Source: Gammaproteobacteria bacterium
Lineage (GTDB): Bacteria > Pseudomonadota > Gammaproteobacteria > Enterobacterales > Kangiellaceae
NCBI GenBank assembly: GCA_013373545.1
Contig: JABXHQ010000025.1
Location: forward strand, 1 to 64,000
Direction: 5' to 3'
DNA length: 64,000 nucleotides
Position numbers and translations under genes: made by a program. This document shows positions 18,142 through 28,045 of this stretch, piece after piece; positions within the stretch are counted from its first letter, which is position 1, and each line of letters opens with the position of its first letter. Below the pieces are notes generated by a model. The model searched no databases and had not been told where the DNA came from. It saw nothing but the letters and a program-made list of their open reading frames with translations.

Positions 18142-20176
18142 CAGATTTCTCTTGCTTATTGTCAATCGACTTTTGCTGCTCTATGGTCTTCTCAAAAGTT
18201 GGCGGCAAAGTAAGTGAGTCATCCCACTCCGGTAATAATGGGGTGTCATCGTCGTCCATTAAGGTGACGCCTTGTGCGCGCATTTCCAATTGCTTACCAC
18301 GGATATAATTATATTTGCGCGAACTAAGCTCATGAATCGAAGCTTGATCACGGAGAATTTTTGGTCGAATAAAAACCATCAAATTGCGCTTAGTTTTAGT
18401 GGTTCGATTAGAACTAAATAAGTTACCTAATAAAGGTATATCGCCCAGTACTGGCACCTTTTCAGTACTTTCTTGAATGTCCTCATCAATCAAGCCGCCA
18501 AGTACAACCATTCCACCATCATTCACTTGCACCGTCGTAGTAATTTGTCGTTTATTAGTGATAATGTCAGCACCGGTGGTTCCCGCGATCGACGATACTT
18601 CTTGTTCAATTTGCAAGCGAACAGAATTCCCCTCATTGATTAACGGAGTAATTTTTAATTTAATACCCACGTCTTTGCGGTCAACGGTAGTAAAAGGGTT
18701 AGAGTTATTATTACCCAAAGCGGAACCGGTAATAATAGGGACTTCTTGACCAACACTTATCGAAGCTTCTTCGTTGTCGAGCGTTGTGATACTCGGAGTC
18801 GACAATACATTTGATTCTGTATCGCGACCCAGCGCTTGAATAATAGCGCCCCATTCTACATCGCCACTCGAATTGGTTTCGCCAAAGCCAAACACTACAC
18901 CTTGTGATCCCGCCAACGCTTGCGCTAATGCTTGGCCATTGTCACCCTGACGTCGAACCGGATTTTGATAGACGTTGCCGTCTTCATCACGGACGAATTC
19001 ACCACCCGTTTCCTGACCACGAAGCGCGGCGATTCCAGCCGCCACAGATACATTTGAAGTGCCGGTATTACCAAAATTAGTAAAAGCACCTGCAGCTGAA
19101 AGTAATTGGACACCGAGTTGTTTCAAGCCAACATCTGAAACTTCAGCAATTATCGCTTCAACGTGTACTTGTGCACGACGAATATCTAATTGGCGAATCA
19201 CGGCTTCGAATGATTTCAACATATCGGGTGCGGCCGTTATGACCAGCGAATTGGTATCCTCATGGGCTTTGATTGAGTAGGGCGGCTTACCACCTGTGCG
19301 CTGTTTGGCTTGCGGTTCTTCTGACTCGATCGACTCTCCAACACCTTCAAGCAGCTGCGCAACCTCGGTCGCTTTGGCGTAGTTTAAGTACACCACTTTG
19401 GTATTACCGTCGGAATTATTTTCACTATCTAAACGCGCAATTAAAGCACGCAATTGCAAGCGATCACGCTTTTCTGCTGACAACAAGATACTATTAGTTC
19501 GTTCATCAGCGACAAATCTTGGTTGCGACGCTGCAACATCTTTTTGTGCATTTTGTTTTTGCAGAGTTTCTAAAATTCGGACTACTTCCGAAGCCGCAGC
19601 ATGTTCAAGCTCAACCACTTCAATTTCTTCGTTACTTTCATAATCAATTTGTTGAATAACTTTGACAATTCGATCAACGTTCGCTTTAGAGTCATGTAAC
19701 AACAAAACATTCGTTGCACGAATTTGTCCCATATGCATTTTTTGTGGAATCAATTGACGCAACACTGGGACCAATTGCGTAACATCAACATTATTAACTT
19801 TTACAACCCGTGTTACTTGTTCATCCGCTGGTGCATCCAAAGAGCCAGAATCAACACGAGTAGCGTCTTGTTTGACCTCTTGGTCTTGAACAACTTTAAC
19901 GATATTTCCCTGCTCAATTACACCAAAGTCGTTGAGTTTAAGAACGCTTAAAAACAGTCCCCAAATCTCTTCTTCGTTCAATGGTTGCTGCGAAATTACA
20001 TTAACCTTTTTACCTTTAACACGATCACTTAAAATAATCGTTTTTCCGGTTAATCGGCTCACAGTTTCAATAAAGACTTTAATGTCCGTATCTTTTAAGT
20101 TAACCGTGGCTTGTCCAGCCCATGACATCGGGATCATGGCACAGGCTACGAGTCCCACCAAGCAGCGCTTAATCAT
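18131..20176 (-). CDS. gspD: Type II secretion secretin GspD
   Basis: The outer-membrane secretin channel. A signal peptide ([20 protein letters not shown]) is followed by periplasmic N0-N3 domains (about 22-320: [21 protein letters not shown] in N0, then repeated KVVYLNYA-type N domains) and the secretin core (about 330-600) with the [14 protein letters not shown] signature near the C terminus. The last ~60 residues form an S-domain-like tail. The ATG at 20176 gives a clean signal peptide and has AAGG nine bases upstream; an ATG nine codons earlier (20203) is possible. No separate pilotin gene is seen nearby. Confidence 0.96.
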   Translation of the reverse strand: MIKRCLVGLVACAMIPMSWAGQATVNLKDTDIKVFIETVSRLTGKTIILSDRVKGKKVNVISQQPLNEEEIWGLFLSVLKLNDFGVIEQGNIVKVVQDQEVKQDATRVDSGSLDAPADEQVTRVVKVNNVDVTQLVPVLRQLIPQKMHMGQIRATNVLLLHDSKANVDRIVKVIQQIDYESNEEIEVVELEHAAASEVVRILETLQKQNAQKDVAASQPRFVADERTNSILLSAEKRDRLQLRALIARLDSENNSDGNTKVVYLNYAKATEVAQLLEGVGESIESEEPQAKQRTGGKPPYSIKAHEDTNSLVITAAPDMLKSFEAVIRQLDIRRAQVHVEAIIAEVSDVGLKQLGVQLLSAAGAFTNFGNTGTSNVSVAAGIAALRGQETGGEFVRDEDGNVYQNPVRRQGDNGQALAQALAGSQGVVFGFGETNSSGDVEWGAIIQALGRDTESNVLSTPSITTLDNEEASISVGQEVPIITGSALGNNNSNPFTTVDRKDVGIKLKITPLINEGNSVRLQIEQEVSSIAGTTGADIITNKRQITTTVQVNDGGMVVLGGLIDEDIQESTEKVPVLGDIPLLGNLFSSNRTTKTKRNLMVFIRPKILRDQASIHELSSRKYNYIRGKQLEMRAQGVTLMDDDDTPLLPEWDDSLTLPPTFEKTIEQQKSIDNKQEKSDDN

Positions 20177-20247
20177 GGAGAGGTTCCTTACCTTAAACGT
20201 CATAAAAATTACCTATCACAAAAATTCTTTTTATCTTCATAGTTGTA

Positions 20248-21174
20248 CTAACGATCAGAAACGCCATCGAGTCTAACGACTACCTCTTGCGCTTGTCCGT
20301 TGCGTAATAAACTGATATTGACTTCTTTAGCCGTCGTAAGTGATTCGCGCAAGGCACTTAATTGCGACATATCCGTTAAAGGAATGCCGTTAATGCTCGT
20401 AACGATATCATTGCGACGTAATTGCAACTGAGAAAACAAACGTCGTTCTTTACCCGGAGCAATTTTCACTCCTTGCAGAACACCATTTTCCATTACCGGC
20501 TCGACGCGAATCATATCCATTAGACTTTGCGGATCAGTTTCAAGTTTGCGTCGAATATCGGTTAAGTCACGTTGAATCCGTGGGTTATCCACCACCACGC
20601 GATCATCTTTCTTTGCATCATCCGTTTTTAATATTGCTGGCTTGCGCTCATCCATAGAGATCACTGAGTCTTCTTGCTCCAGCGTTAAACTTTCCAATTG
20701 TCCACTGCGATTTAAAATCACTTTGGTTGGTAACACTTGGTGCAATTTGGCCCCACGAGCATTTTTGATCGTGTCGCCAATAAAATACATTTCTTGATCA
20801 CCGCCACCCACTTCAATGATTGCCGATGCGCGCGCGTCATCGTCAAAAGCGTAAATACCGCGCAGTTTTAACGGCAGGTTGGTTTCGGTAGCCGCAGTTT
20901 CAATCACCGCAACCTCTTCCGGCTTTGCGTTGACATCGCCAAATAAATGTTTACTGACGATAGCTTGCACTGAGACTTGATTAGTCGCAGTGGTATTAGT
21001 GGTGCGAGTCGTGGTTGGCGGCGAAATGGTGTAATCGGCAGTAAAAGCATCTACCCATAACCAAGTTAATTTGGCCAGCAGCAGTAAGCTCACCACAACC
21101 AAAAGGGTTGCGATTGCCTTTGCCCAAGGTTCAGGTTTATTTAGCCTTTGTAATAAAGACGCGTCTAACTGCAT
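20248..21174 (-). CDS. gspC: Type II secretion protein GspC
   Basis: The inner-membrane clamp protein that links the platform to the secretin. A cytoplasmic tail, a membrane helix (about 19-41), the homology region contacting GspD (about 95-180, with LPLKLRGIYAFDD) and a C-terminal PDZ domain (about 205-305, with ELYSQLQLRRNDIVTSINGIPL-like features seen as LQLRRNDIVTSINGIPL). Length 308 is normal. It is the first gene of the long operon, with a promoter-like element at 21195-21224 and AGGA upstream of the ATG. Confidence 0.95.
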   Translation of the reverse strand: MQLDASLLQRLNKPEPWAKAIATLLVVVSLLLLAKLTWLWVDAFTADYTISPPTTTRTTNTTATNQVSVQAIVSKHLFGDVNAKPEEVAVIETAATETNLPLKLRGIYAFDDDARASAIIEVGGGDQEMYFIGDTIKNARGAKLHQVLPTKVILNRSGQLESLTLEQEDSVISMDERKPAILKTDDAKKDDRVVVDNPRIQRDLTDIRRKLETDPQSLMDMIRVEPVMENGVLQGVKIAPGKERRLFSQLQLRRNDIVTSINGIPLTDMSQLSALRESLTTAKEVNISLLRNGQAQEVVVRLDGVSDR

Positions 21175-21194
21175 GTCACTTAATCCTATGAACC

Positions 21195-21224
21195 ACTATC
21201 CACGGTTCTCTTTATTGTTGTCAA
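21195..21224 (-). promoter_or_regulatory. Candidate promoter of the gsp operon
   Basis: On the minus strand, a consensus TTGACA (plus 21219-21224), an 18-base spacer, then GATAGT (plus 21195-21200, four of six matches to TATAAT). Transcription would start about 15 bases before the gspC ATG, giving a very short leader that still contains AGGA. Confidence 0.5.
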
Positions 21225-21705
21225 TTGATCCTAAACTCAAGCGCTACTGAAGGTTTATCACTCAATGTTACTAGAGTAATAAATAAGCTTCGCCCAACGC
21301 AATCTACCCGCCTATCTTCACCTCCGGCTACGCCGTTCGCTCCCCCAATTGGCCAACTGCGTGCATTTTGCCATCGTTAATGACCGATGGTGGCAAGGGT
21401 GCAAATTGACGCTAGTCCCAAAAATAGCTTCCCCGCGCTAGAGTTAGCCTCGTAGGATACCAAAAATCAAGTCAAGTCGCCCTGATATTCAGGGTAGTAT
21501 TCACAAATGATATACTGTTTACCAATAAAATGTTTAGTTTGCGTACTGTGTCTAGTTTTTAACCGCTTGCCGCAACCTGAGCCAAGATCACAAGTAAACT
21601 GAGAAACATACTAAAATGATGATGCTCGTCAACCTTTTAGTCGTTTCAAACCGTATAAAGGTTCACCATTGACCCGACCCAAACTGCAAGTGATATCTGT
21701 TAACG
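21225..21705. other. Intergenic region between gspC and hslR; no gene seen
   Basis: The divergent gap before gspC and hslR totals 531 bases, of which this is the part outside the gspC promoter. I see no ORF with a ribosome site and no RNA gene. It holds an imperfect hairpin, CCATCG-TTAATGAC-CGATGG (21371-21390), and an A/T-rich stretch around 21510-21545 with TATACT that could serve hslR, but its -35 box is poor. The 21300-21440 part is more GC-rich than a normal promoter region and might be a remnant of something else. Confidence 0.5.
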
Positions 21706-22095
21706 ATGAGTGAAGAGAAAAAGGTTCGATTAGATAAATGGCTTTGGGCTGCGCGCTTTTATAAGACGCGCGGAAAAGCGAAAGAGGCCATCGATGGTGG
21801 CAAAGTACATTATGATGACCAGCGTATTAAGCCCGGGAAAATCGTCCAAGTGGGAGCTCATGTGCGGCTACGCCTTGGCCCGGATGAGCGTACCGTTGTG
21901 ATTTGTGCGATTTCCGACAAGCGCAGCAGTGCTCCGATTGCCCAGACTCTATACCAAGAAACCGAGCAAAGCGTATCAGCACGCGAGGAAGCAAGAGCCA
22001 TGCGCAAAGCTGCTGGGATCACCCATGAACGCAAACCCGACAAAAAACAGCGACGGCAAATTCATCGCTTTAAAAGAATCAATAGTAGCGAGTAA
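21706..22095 (+). CDS. hslR: Heat shock protein 15 (S4-domain ribosome rescue factor)
   Basis: An RNA-binding protein that recognises 50S subunits carrying a stalled nascent chain with tRNA after premature dissociation. The S4 domain (about 7-70) is evident in VRLDKWLWAARFYKTR and GKVHYDDQRIKPGK; the C-terminal ~50 residues are a highly basic helix (KPDKKQRRQIHRFKR) as in E. coli Hsp15. Length 129 against 133 in E. coli. The start is an ATG immediately before SEEKKVRLDKW. It precedes hslO by 48 bases, as in enterobacteria, suggesting a heat-shock pair. Confidence 0.95.
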   Translation: MSEEKKVRLDKWLWAARFYKTRGKAKEAIDGGKVHYDDQRIKPGKIVQVGAHVRLRLGPDERTVVICAISDKRSSAPIAQTLYQETEQSVSAREEARAMRKAAGITHERKPDKKQRRQIHRFKRINSSE

Positions 22096-22143
22096 ACTAG
22101 CGCGCTTCGCTGCAGTCGACCACAAGGAAACCAGTTAAAAACT

Positions 22144-23022
22144 ATGAGTAATGATAATCCAACCGATTTCATCCAACGCTTCTTATTCGAAGAGCACGCA
22201 GTGCGCGGGCAGTGGGTGCAACTCGAGCATAGTGTACAAAGTATGTTACAGGGGCATGCCTATCCGGCCGCTGTTGAGCAACAATTGTTCGGTGCCGCTG
22301 TCGCCGCTAACTTATTAGTTGAAATCCTCAAGTTTGAAGGGCGCATGAGCCTGCAAATTCAAAGCGGCGGAGCACTAAAGCTGTTACTGATTCAAGCGAA
22401 CCACCAACGCCAGTTTCGTGGCGTGGCGCGCCATGCAGATGAGCTACCTGCCGAGCACGACTTAAAATCATTGATGCCTGGCGCGCAAATGGCGCTAACC
22501 ATTGAGCCAGAGCAAGGCAAGCGCTATCAAGGAATTGTGCCTATGCATCATTCTCACCTAGCGCAAAACCTTGAGGATTATTTTCGACAATCGGAGCAGT
22601 TAGCTACCCATATTTGGATTTTTACCGATCATCAACGTGCCGTTGGGCTAATGCTGCAAGCGATGCCAGAGCATCAACAGAGCTCCGGTTTAGAGCATCT
22701 ATCATCACTAGCCGCAACCTTGTCAGCAGAAGAAGCGTTAAATTTAGATGTCGAAACCATCCTTCATCGCTTGTTTCACCAAGATCCGTTGCGATTATTC
22801 GAAGCGAATACCATTGAATACTCTTGTGGCTGTAGCCGGCAAAAATCCTCAGCTTCGCTGGCGCTAGTCCCTCGCGATGAGCTAGATGAAATCTTAGCGG
22901 CCGATGGCAAAGTCACGTTAACCTGCGACTTTTGCCAGACCGCCTATGATTATGACGCAATAGACATCGAGCAAATACTGGCCAATGCCGGACGAGACAT
23001 GCAAGACGACTCGATTCAATAG
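22144..23022 (+). CDS. hslO: Redox-regulated chaperone Hsp33
   Basis: A cytoplasmic holdase activated by oxidation. The N-terminal domain (about 1-180), a linker and the C-terminal zinc centre are all present: Cys228 and Cys230 (SCGCS) with Cys261 and Cys264 (TCDFCQ) form the CxC...CxxC redox switch. Length 292 matches E. coli Hsp33 (292). It follows hslR closely in the same direction. A hairpin lies about 40 bases beyond the stop. Confidence 0.97.
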   Translation: MSNDNPTDFIQRFLFEEHAVRGQWVQLEHSVQSMLQGHAYPAAVEQQLFGAAVAANLLVEILKFEGRMSLQIQSGGALKLLLIQANHQRQFRGVARHADELPAEHDLKSLMPGAQMALTIEPEQGKRYQGIVPMHHSHLAQNLEDYFRQSEQLATHIWIFTDHQRAVGLMLQAMPEHQQSSGLEHLSSLAATLSAEEALNLDVETILHRLFHQDPLRLFEANTIEYSCGCSRQKSSASLALVPRDELDEILAADGKVTLTCDFCQTAYDYDAIDIEQILANAGRDMQDDSIQ

Positions 23023-23062
23023 TCTTCATTGGCATTTCCAGACGGCAATTCTTTCGTCATAT

Positions 23063-23085
23063 AGCCAGTGGTTATTCCGCTGGCT
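23063..23085. other. Hairpin after hslO without a U tract
   Basis: A 9-bp stem with one G-U pair (AGCCAGTGG / CCGCTGGCT, 5-base loop) is followed by eight A residues on the plus strand. It lacks the T tract needed for a standard terminator of hslO; on the opposite strand the T run precedes rather than follows the hairpin. It may protect the 3' end of the mRNA or act with Rho. Confidence 0.35.
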
Positions 23086-23105
23086 AAAAAAAACAAAAAT
23101 CCGAT

Positions 23106-23133
23106 TTGTTAATGCTCATGCGATAGGTATAAT
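23106..23133 (+). promoter_or_regulatory. Candidate promoter of gcvTH(P)
   Basis: TTGTTA (23106-23111), a 16-base spacer and a perfect TATAAT (23128-23133), about 85 bases before the gcvT ATG. The leader between them has no recognisable glycine riboswitch. Confidence 0.6.
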
Positions 23134-23218
23134 TCGCGCTCAAAAATTAAGCACAGTAACAGGTCTACAACTCACTCCAGTTCTTATGCTAAAAGGCTGG
23201 TAAGGTCAGGAAGGTACA

Positions 23219-24307
23219 ATGGCAGGATTAAAAACTCCTTTTTATCAGTTACATGTCGATGCCGGCGCGCGCATGGTTGATTTTGGCGGCTGGGAAATGC
23301 CGATTAATTACGGTTCGCAAATCGACGAGCATCATGCCGTAAGAACTGACGCAGGAATGTTTGACGTCTCGCATATGACCATTGTTGATGTCACTGGAGC
23401 AAACGCCAAGGCCTACCTACAAAAGCTTCTCGCCAACGATGTAGCCAAACTCACGGAGTCCGGCAAAGCGCTGTACAGCGGCATGCTAAATGAAGCCGGC
23501 GGAGTCATTGATGACTTAATCACCTACTACATTAATGACCAGTTTTACCGGGTTGTGGTGAACGCATCAACTCGCGAGAAAGATTTAAAGTGGATGACAG
23601 AGCAAGCAGCGCCATTCGGCGTGAAAGTTGAGCACAATCCAAATTTCGCCATGTTAGCAATCCAAGGTCCGAATGCGATCGCTAAAACCCAACAAGTGCT
23701 AACCCCTAAGCAGCAACAAGACAGTGCTAACTTGGGCGTATTCTTTGCGGTTGAGAGTGAAGGCTTCTTTATCGCACGCACAGGCTACACGGGTGAGGAC
23801 GGCTATGAAATCATGGTGCCATTAGCTGCAGTCGATAAGTTTTGGAACGCATTGGTTGCAGCCGGCGTGAAGCCGTGTGGTCTCGGCGCACGCGATACTT
23901 TACGGTTAGAAGCCGGCATGAATTTATATGGCAATGATATGGACGAGAGTGTGTCACCGCTCACCGCGAATATGGGCTGGACTATTAGCTGGGAACCCGC
24001 TGATCGTGACTTTATCGGTCGTGCGGCGTTAACCGCGCAAAAAGAGCAAGGGGTCACTCACAAGCTGGCCGGCCTAGTACTAGAAGGCAAAGGGGTGTTG
24101 CGCTCGCAAATGAAAGTAATCGCTGAAGATGGCAGTGAAGGGGTTGTCACCAGTGGCACCATGTCACCCACGCTAAAGAAAAGTATTGGTTTGGCACGCA
24201 TCAGCAAAACCGCCGGTGATACCGTTATGGTTGATATTCGCGGAAAGCAAGTGCCAGCCAAAGTGGTCAAGCCCTGCTTTGTACGCAAAGGCGAAGCATT
24301 GGTTTAA
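23219..24307 (+). CDS. gcvT: Glycine cleavage system T protein (aminomethyltransferase)
   Basis: Transfers the methylene group from the lipoyl arm of GcvH to tetrahydrofolate and releases ammonia. Recognised by [18 protein letters not shown] at the N terminus (seen as [15 protein letters not shown]), MFDVSHM, the folate-pocket DGYEIMVP and [23 protein letters not shown]. Length 362 equals that of E. coli (364) closely. AGGAAGG lies five bases before the ATG. It opens the gcvT-gcvH-gcvP order, 71 bases before gcvH. Confidence 0.97.
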   Translation: MAGLKTPFYQLHVDAGARMVDFGGWEMPINYGSQIDEHHAVRTDAGMFDVSHMTIVDVTGANAKAYLQKLLANDVAKLTESGKALYSGMLNEAGGVIDDLITYYINDQFYRVVVNASTREKDLKWMTEQAAPFGVKVEHNPNFAMLAIQGPNAIAKTQQVLTPKQQQDSANLGVFFAVESEGFFIARTGYTGEDGYEIMVPLAAVDKFWNALVAAGVKPCGLGARDTLRLEAGMNLYGNDMDESVSPLTANMGWTISWEPADRDFIGRAALTAQKEQGVTHKLAGLVLEGKGVLRSQMKVIAEDGSEGVVTSGTMSPTLKKSIGLARISKTAGDTVMVDIRGKQVPAKVVKPCFVRKGEALV

Positions 24308-24378
24308 TGAAAATAATTCCGATCATTTGACAAGATCAGTTAAAATTACAGCACATTAAAGTTACGAGGATTAAACAC

Positions 24379-24768
24379 ATGAGCGATATTCCAAGCGAAT
24401 TAAAGTACGCATCGAGCCACGAGTGGGCACGCCTGGAAGAAGATGGCAGCGTTGTTGTCGGTATCACCGATCACGCTCAAGCCCTTTTGGGTGATGTCGT
24501 CTATGTTGAGCTACCTGAAGTAGAAGCTGAAGTTAGCGCCGGCGACGAAGTTGCCGTGGTTGAATCGGTCAAAGCCGCTTCTGATATCTATGCACCTATT
24601 TCAGGGACTGTGTTAGAAGTAAATGAGAATCTCGAAGACTCTCCAGAAATGGTTAACTCTGACAGTTACGGTGACGGCTGGATGTTCAAAATTCAGCCAA
24701 GCGATCTCGCAGAGCTCGAAGAATTGCTCGATGCTGAAGCCTATGGCGAGTCTATCGCCGACGAATAA
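24379..24768 (+). CDS. gcvH: Glycine cleavage system H protein
   Basis: The lipoylated carrier that shuttles the aminomethyl group among the P, T and L proteins. The lipoyl attachment is Lys65 in [14 protein letters not shown]. Other family marks are SSHEWARLE near the start and GDGWMFKI near the C terminus. Length 129 matches E. coli (129). ACGAGGA lies about 10 bases before the ATG. A strong terminator follows 19 bases beyond the stop. Confidence 0.97.
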   Translation: MSDIPSELKYASSHEWARLEEDGSVVVGITDHAQALLGDVVYVELPEVEAEVSAGDEVAVVESVKAASDIYAPISGTVLEVNENLEDSPEMVNSDSYGDGWMFKIQPSDLAELEELLDAEAYGESIADE

Positions 24769-24787
24769 TCCGGTCTCAGCAAGACCG

Positions 24788-24824
24788 AATGCCTCAACAA
24801 AAAAGTTGGGGCATTTGTTTTTTT
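24788..24824 (+). terminator. Rho-independent terminator between gcvH and gcvP
   Basis: An 11-bp stem (AATGCCTCAAC / GTTGGGGCATT, one G-U pair) with an A6 loop, followed by TGTTTTTTT. It has every mark of an efficient terminator and lies inside the gcv operon, so gcvP must be expressed by read-through or from its own promoter in 24825-24944. Confidence 0.85.
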
Positions 24825-24944
24825 ACTGCGCACACAAAAACGGCTAAAGAGAGACAACTGAAGCCCTTATGTAACGCCGAAATACCATCACCACCCAGTA
24901 CCAATCAGCCGGAAAAAGTGGCAGTTAAACCATGGGAAGATGTC

Positions 24945-27824
24945 ATGACACAACACAGTAACCTTTCATTGAATGAGCTAGAGAACAGCGCCGAGTTTGT
25001 CGAGCGCCACGTTGGTCCTAGTCAAGACGAGTTGCAGGCAATGTTAACCACCCTTGGCCTTTCATCATTGGATGAATTGGTTGAGCAAACCGTGCCAAAG
25101 AAAATTCAATTACCGCAAGCGCTGCCATTACCGGCTGCGAAAACCGAAACCGACGCGCTGAATTATCTGCAGTCCTTGGCACAACAAAATACCGTCAACA
25201 AGTCTTACATTGGAATGGGTTACTACAATGTGAAAACGCCAACGGTGATCCAGCGTAACGTGTTGGAAAATCCAGGCTGGTATACCGCTTATACCCCTTA
25301 TCAACCAGAAGTTGCTCAAGGTCGCTTAGAAGCCATCATTAACTTCCAGCAAGTTGCGATCGACTTAACTGGTCTTGAGCTAGCTAGCGCTTCGTTATTG
25401 GATGAAGCGACCGCAGCTGCCGAAGCCATGGCGCTGGCGAAACGTGTGTCCAAGAATAAAAAATCTAACGTGTATTTCATCGATGAAAATGCTTTTCCAC
25501 AAACCATCGACGTTATGCGAGCTCGTGCTGAATACTTTGGCTTTGAATTAATCATTGGTGCCGCCACCGATGCCGCCAATCACGATGTCTTTGGTGCACT
25601 ATTGCAATATCCAGATAAAACCGGCGAAGTGCGTGATCTCGAACCGCTCATTAGCGCTTTGCAAGACCGTAAAGCGGTCGTGGCGGTAGCAGCCGATATC
25701 TACAGCTTAGTGCTGCTTAAATCACCCGGCGAAATGGGTGCGGATGTGGTGCTCGGTTCGGCGCAGCGCTTTGGCGTACCAATGGGTTTTGGTGGACCAC
25801 ACGCAGCGTTTTTTGCCACTCGCGACGCCTACAAGCGTGCGCTACCAGGGCGCATTATCGGCGTTTCGAAAGATTTACGTGACAACCCGGCTCTGCGCAT
25901 GGCAATGCAAACTCGCGAGCAACATATTCGTCGCGAGAAAGCGACTTCTAATATTTGTACCGCGCAAGTTTTATTGGCCAATATGGCTTCATTCTATGCG
26001 GTATACCATGGTCCAGAAGGTCTTAAGCGCATTGCCAAGCGGATTAATCGCCTGGCGACCGCGCTTGCTTTAGGATTGCAACAGGCCGGCATTAAAGTAC
26101 TTAATCAACATTGGTTCGACACCCTAACCTTTACTGTCGACGACGCCGATGCCGTGTTGCAACGCTGCTATGATGCCGGTGTTAATTTACGTAATGACGG
26201 CAATGGTCAACTCGGTGTTGCGATCGACGAAACCACAACAGCCGCCGATATCGCACAATTATTCAATCTGATCAGTGGCGCCGACTTTGCTGCTGATGCA
26301 ACCTTGACGGCAGCCGAGCAACATCAGAGCTTCCCAGCGGCACTGGCTCGACAAAGTGAGTTTATGACCCATGAAGTTTTCAATAGCTATCACAGCGAAA
26401 CTGAAATGTTGCGCTACCTGAAGCGCTTGGAAAATAAAGATTTGTCACTGACTCACTCAATGATTGCCTTGGGTTCGTGCACCATGAAGTTGAATGCAAC
26501 TTCGGAAATGATTCCCGTGACTTGGCCGGAGTTTGCCAATATGCATCCGTTTGCACCTCGGAATCAAACCCTCGGTTATGACAAAATGATCAATGAATTA
26601 GCCGACTGGTTAATTACCATTACTGGTTATGATGCAATGTCCATGCAGCCTAACTCTGGCGCTCAAGGTGAGTACGCTGGCTTGTTGGCGATTATGAAAT
26701 ATCATGAAAGCCGCGGCGAAGGTCATCGCAATATCTGTTTAATTCCAAGCTCTGCACACGGCACCAATCCTGCCAGCGCGCAAATGGCGAATATGAAAGT
26801 CGTCGTGGTTGATTGTGATGAGAAAGGCAATGTCGATATGGACGACTTGCGCAGCAAAGCCGAGTCGATGTCGGACAACCTTGCCGCTATTATGGTCACT
26901 TATCCTTCAACTCACGGAGTTTATGAAGAATCGATTAAAGACATTTGTGAAATCGTGCATCAGCATGGTGGCCAAGTGTATCTTGATGGCGCCAACATGA
27001 ATGCTCAGGTCGCCATTACCGCACCGGGTTATATCGGCGCCGATGTTTCACATTTGAATTTACATAAAACATTCTGCATTCCGCATGGTGGTGGTGGTCC
27101 TGGCATGGGACCCATTGGCGTGAAAGCGCATTTAGCGCCATTTTTACCGAATCACCCAGTACGTAAGATTGACAACACCGGAGCCGATAATGGTGCCGTT
27201 GCAGCGGCTCCGTTCGGCAGTGCATCGATATTGCCGATCAGCTGGATGTACATTGCGATGATGGGCGGTGCAGGCTTACGCCAAGCCACTGAAGTCGCAC
27301 TGCTTAACGCCAACTACGTAGCCAAGCGACTCAGCGAACATTACCCCATTCTCTATACTGGCCGTAATGATCGCGTTGCGCACGAATGCATCATTGATTT
27401 GCGCCCAATCAAAGCGGAAACCGGCATCACTGAAGTTGACATCGCCAAACGCTTGATGGATTTTGGCTTCCACGCACCGACCATGAGCTTCCCAGTGGCG
27501 GGCACTTTGATGATTGAACCGACCGAATCTGAGTCACAAGCTGAATTGGATCGTTTTGTAGATGCAATGATTGCAATTAAACAAGAAGTTAATCGCATTG
27601 CCGCAGGCGAGTTAGATCCCGAGCACAATCCTCTTAAGTTTGCCCCGCATACGCAAGTGGACGTCGCCAACTGGGACCGCCAATACAGCATCGCAGAAGC
27701 TTGTTTCCCATTTAATGATCAATTAACCAGCAAGTTTTGGCCAACGGTCAATCGCATTGATGACGTTTTTGGTGATCGCAACTTAATTTGTAGTTGCCCC
27801 GCTGTGGACGTATACCGCGACTAA
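24945..27824 (+). CDS. gcvP: Glycine dehydrogenase (decarboxylating), glycine cleavage P protein
   Basis: The PLP enzyme that decarboxylates glycine and loads the aminomethyl group on GcvH lipoate. PLP binds Lys708 in [18 protein letters not shown]; the N-terminal half has [12 protein letters not shown] and SYIGMGYY. I start at ATG 24945 (959 residues, against 957 in E. coli); the reading frame stays open further upstream, but an earlier start would lie within or before the terminator and add unrelated residues. GGAAG precedes the ATG. The fused two-domain form (homodimeric type) is usual in gammaproteobacteria. Confidence 0.96.
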   Translation: MTQHSNLSLNELENSAEFVERHVGPSQDELQAMLTTLGLSSLDELVEQTVPKKIQLPQALPLPAAKTETDALNYLQSLAQQNTVNKSYIGMGYYNVKTPTVIQRNVLENPGWYTAYTPYQPEVAQGRLEAIINFQQVAIDLTGLELASASLLDEATAAAEAMALAKRVSKNKKSNVYFIDENAFPQTIDVMRARAEYFGFELIIGAATDAANHDVFGALLQYPDKTGEVRDLEPLISALQDRKAVVAVAADIYSLVLLKSPGEMGADVVLGSAQRFGVPMGFGGPHAAFFATRDAYKRALPGRIIGVSKDLRDNPALRMAMQTREQHIRREKATSNICTAQVLLANMASFYAVYHGPEGLKRIAKRINRLATALALGLQQAGIKVLNQHWFDTLTFTVDDADAVLQRCYDAGVNLRNDGNGQLGVAIDETTTAADIAQLFNLISGADFAADATLTAAEQHQSFPAALARQSEFMTHEVFNSYHSETEMLRYLKRLENKDLSLTHSMIALGSCTMKLNATSEMIPVTWPEFANMHPFAPRNQTLGYDKMINELADWLITITGYDAMSMQPNSGAQGEYAGLLAIMKYHESRGEGHRNICLIPSSAHGTNPASAQMANMKVVVVDCDEKGNVDMDDLRSKAESMSDNLAAIMVTYPSTHGVYEESIKDICEIVHQHGGQVYLDGANMNAQVAITAPGYIGADVSHLNLHKTFCIPHGGGGPGMGPIGVKAHLAPFLPNHPVRKIDNTGADNGAVAAAPFGSASILPISWMYIAMMGGAGLRQATEVALLNANYVAKRLSEHYPILYTGRNDRVAHECIIDLRPIKAETGITEVDIAKRLMDFGFHAPTMSFPVAGTLMIEPTESESQAELDRFVDAMIAIKQEVNRIAAGELDPEHNPLKFAPHTQVDVANWDRQYSIAEACFPFNDQLTSKFWPTVNRIDDVFGDRNLICSCPAVDVYRD

Positions 27825-27848
27825 CCGTAACCCTCAATAATAACGAGT

Positions 27849-27875
27849 AAAAGGCGGAGTTATCTCCGCCTTTTT
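27849..27875 (+). terminator. Rho-independent terminator after gcvP
   Basis: Stem AAAAGGCGGAG / CTCCGCCTTTT with loop TTAT and a T5 tract. It lies 25 bases after the gcvP stop and closes the gcv genes. Confidence 0.9.
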
Positions 27876-27932
27876 CTTGCTCGCTTCTTTTCTCACTACT
27901 GCGGGTTGTCCTCGCAAACCCAGTATTCAACT

Positions 27933-27948
27933 TTGGTATTATTACCAA
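27933..27948. promoter_or_regulatory. Perfect palindrome upstream of an RND pump operon
   Basis: TTGGTA-TTAT-TACCAA is a perfect inverted repeat about 98 bases before the pump ATG. A second imperfect repeat, GGGTT...AACCC, lies just before it at about 27903-27920. Efflux operons are often controlled by TetR- or MarR-type repressors at such sites, but no local regulator gene is present, so a regulator encoded elsewhere would be required. Confidence 0.4.
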
Positions 27949-28045
27949 CAATTTGTTACTAAATCGCAGCTTTCGATACATCTCTTACACAGAAGTTAAT
28001 CAAGTTTTCGACGACCATTGTTTTATTTCCCGGCGCAAAACCATT

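Noticed and set aside
23023-23218. Glycine riboswitch before gcvT
   Set aside because: The leader after the promoter is only about 80 bases and lacks the conserved aptamer sequences; the region before gcvP was also read without a match.
24789-24944. Upstream extension of gcvP
   Set aside because: The frame is open, but it covers the terminator hairpin and has no similarity to P proteins; the ATG at 24945 matches the known N terminus and length.
27953-28045. TTG start adding 31 residues to the first RND pump
   Set aside because: RND pumps begin close to the first membrane helix; the added part is polar and not family-like.
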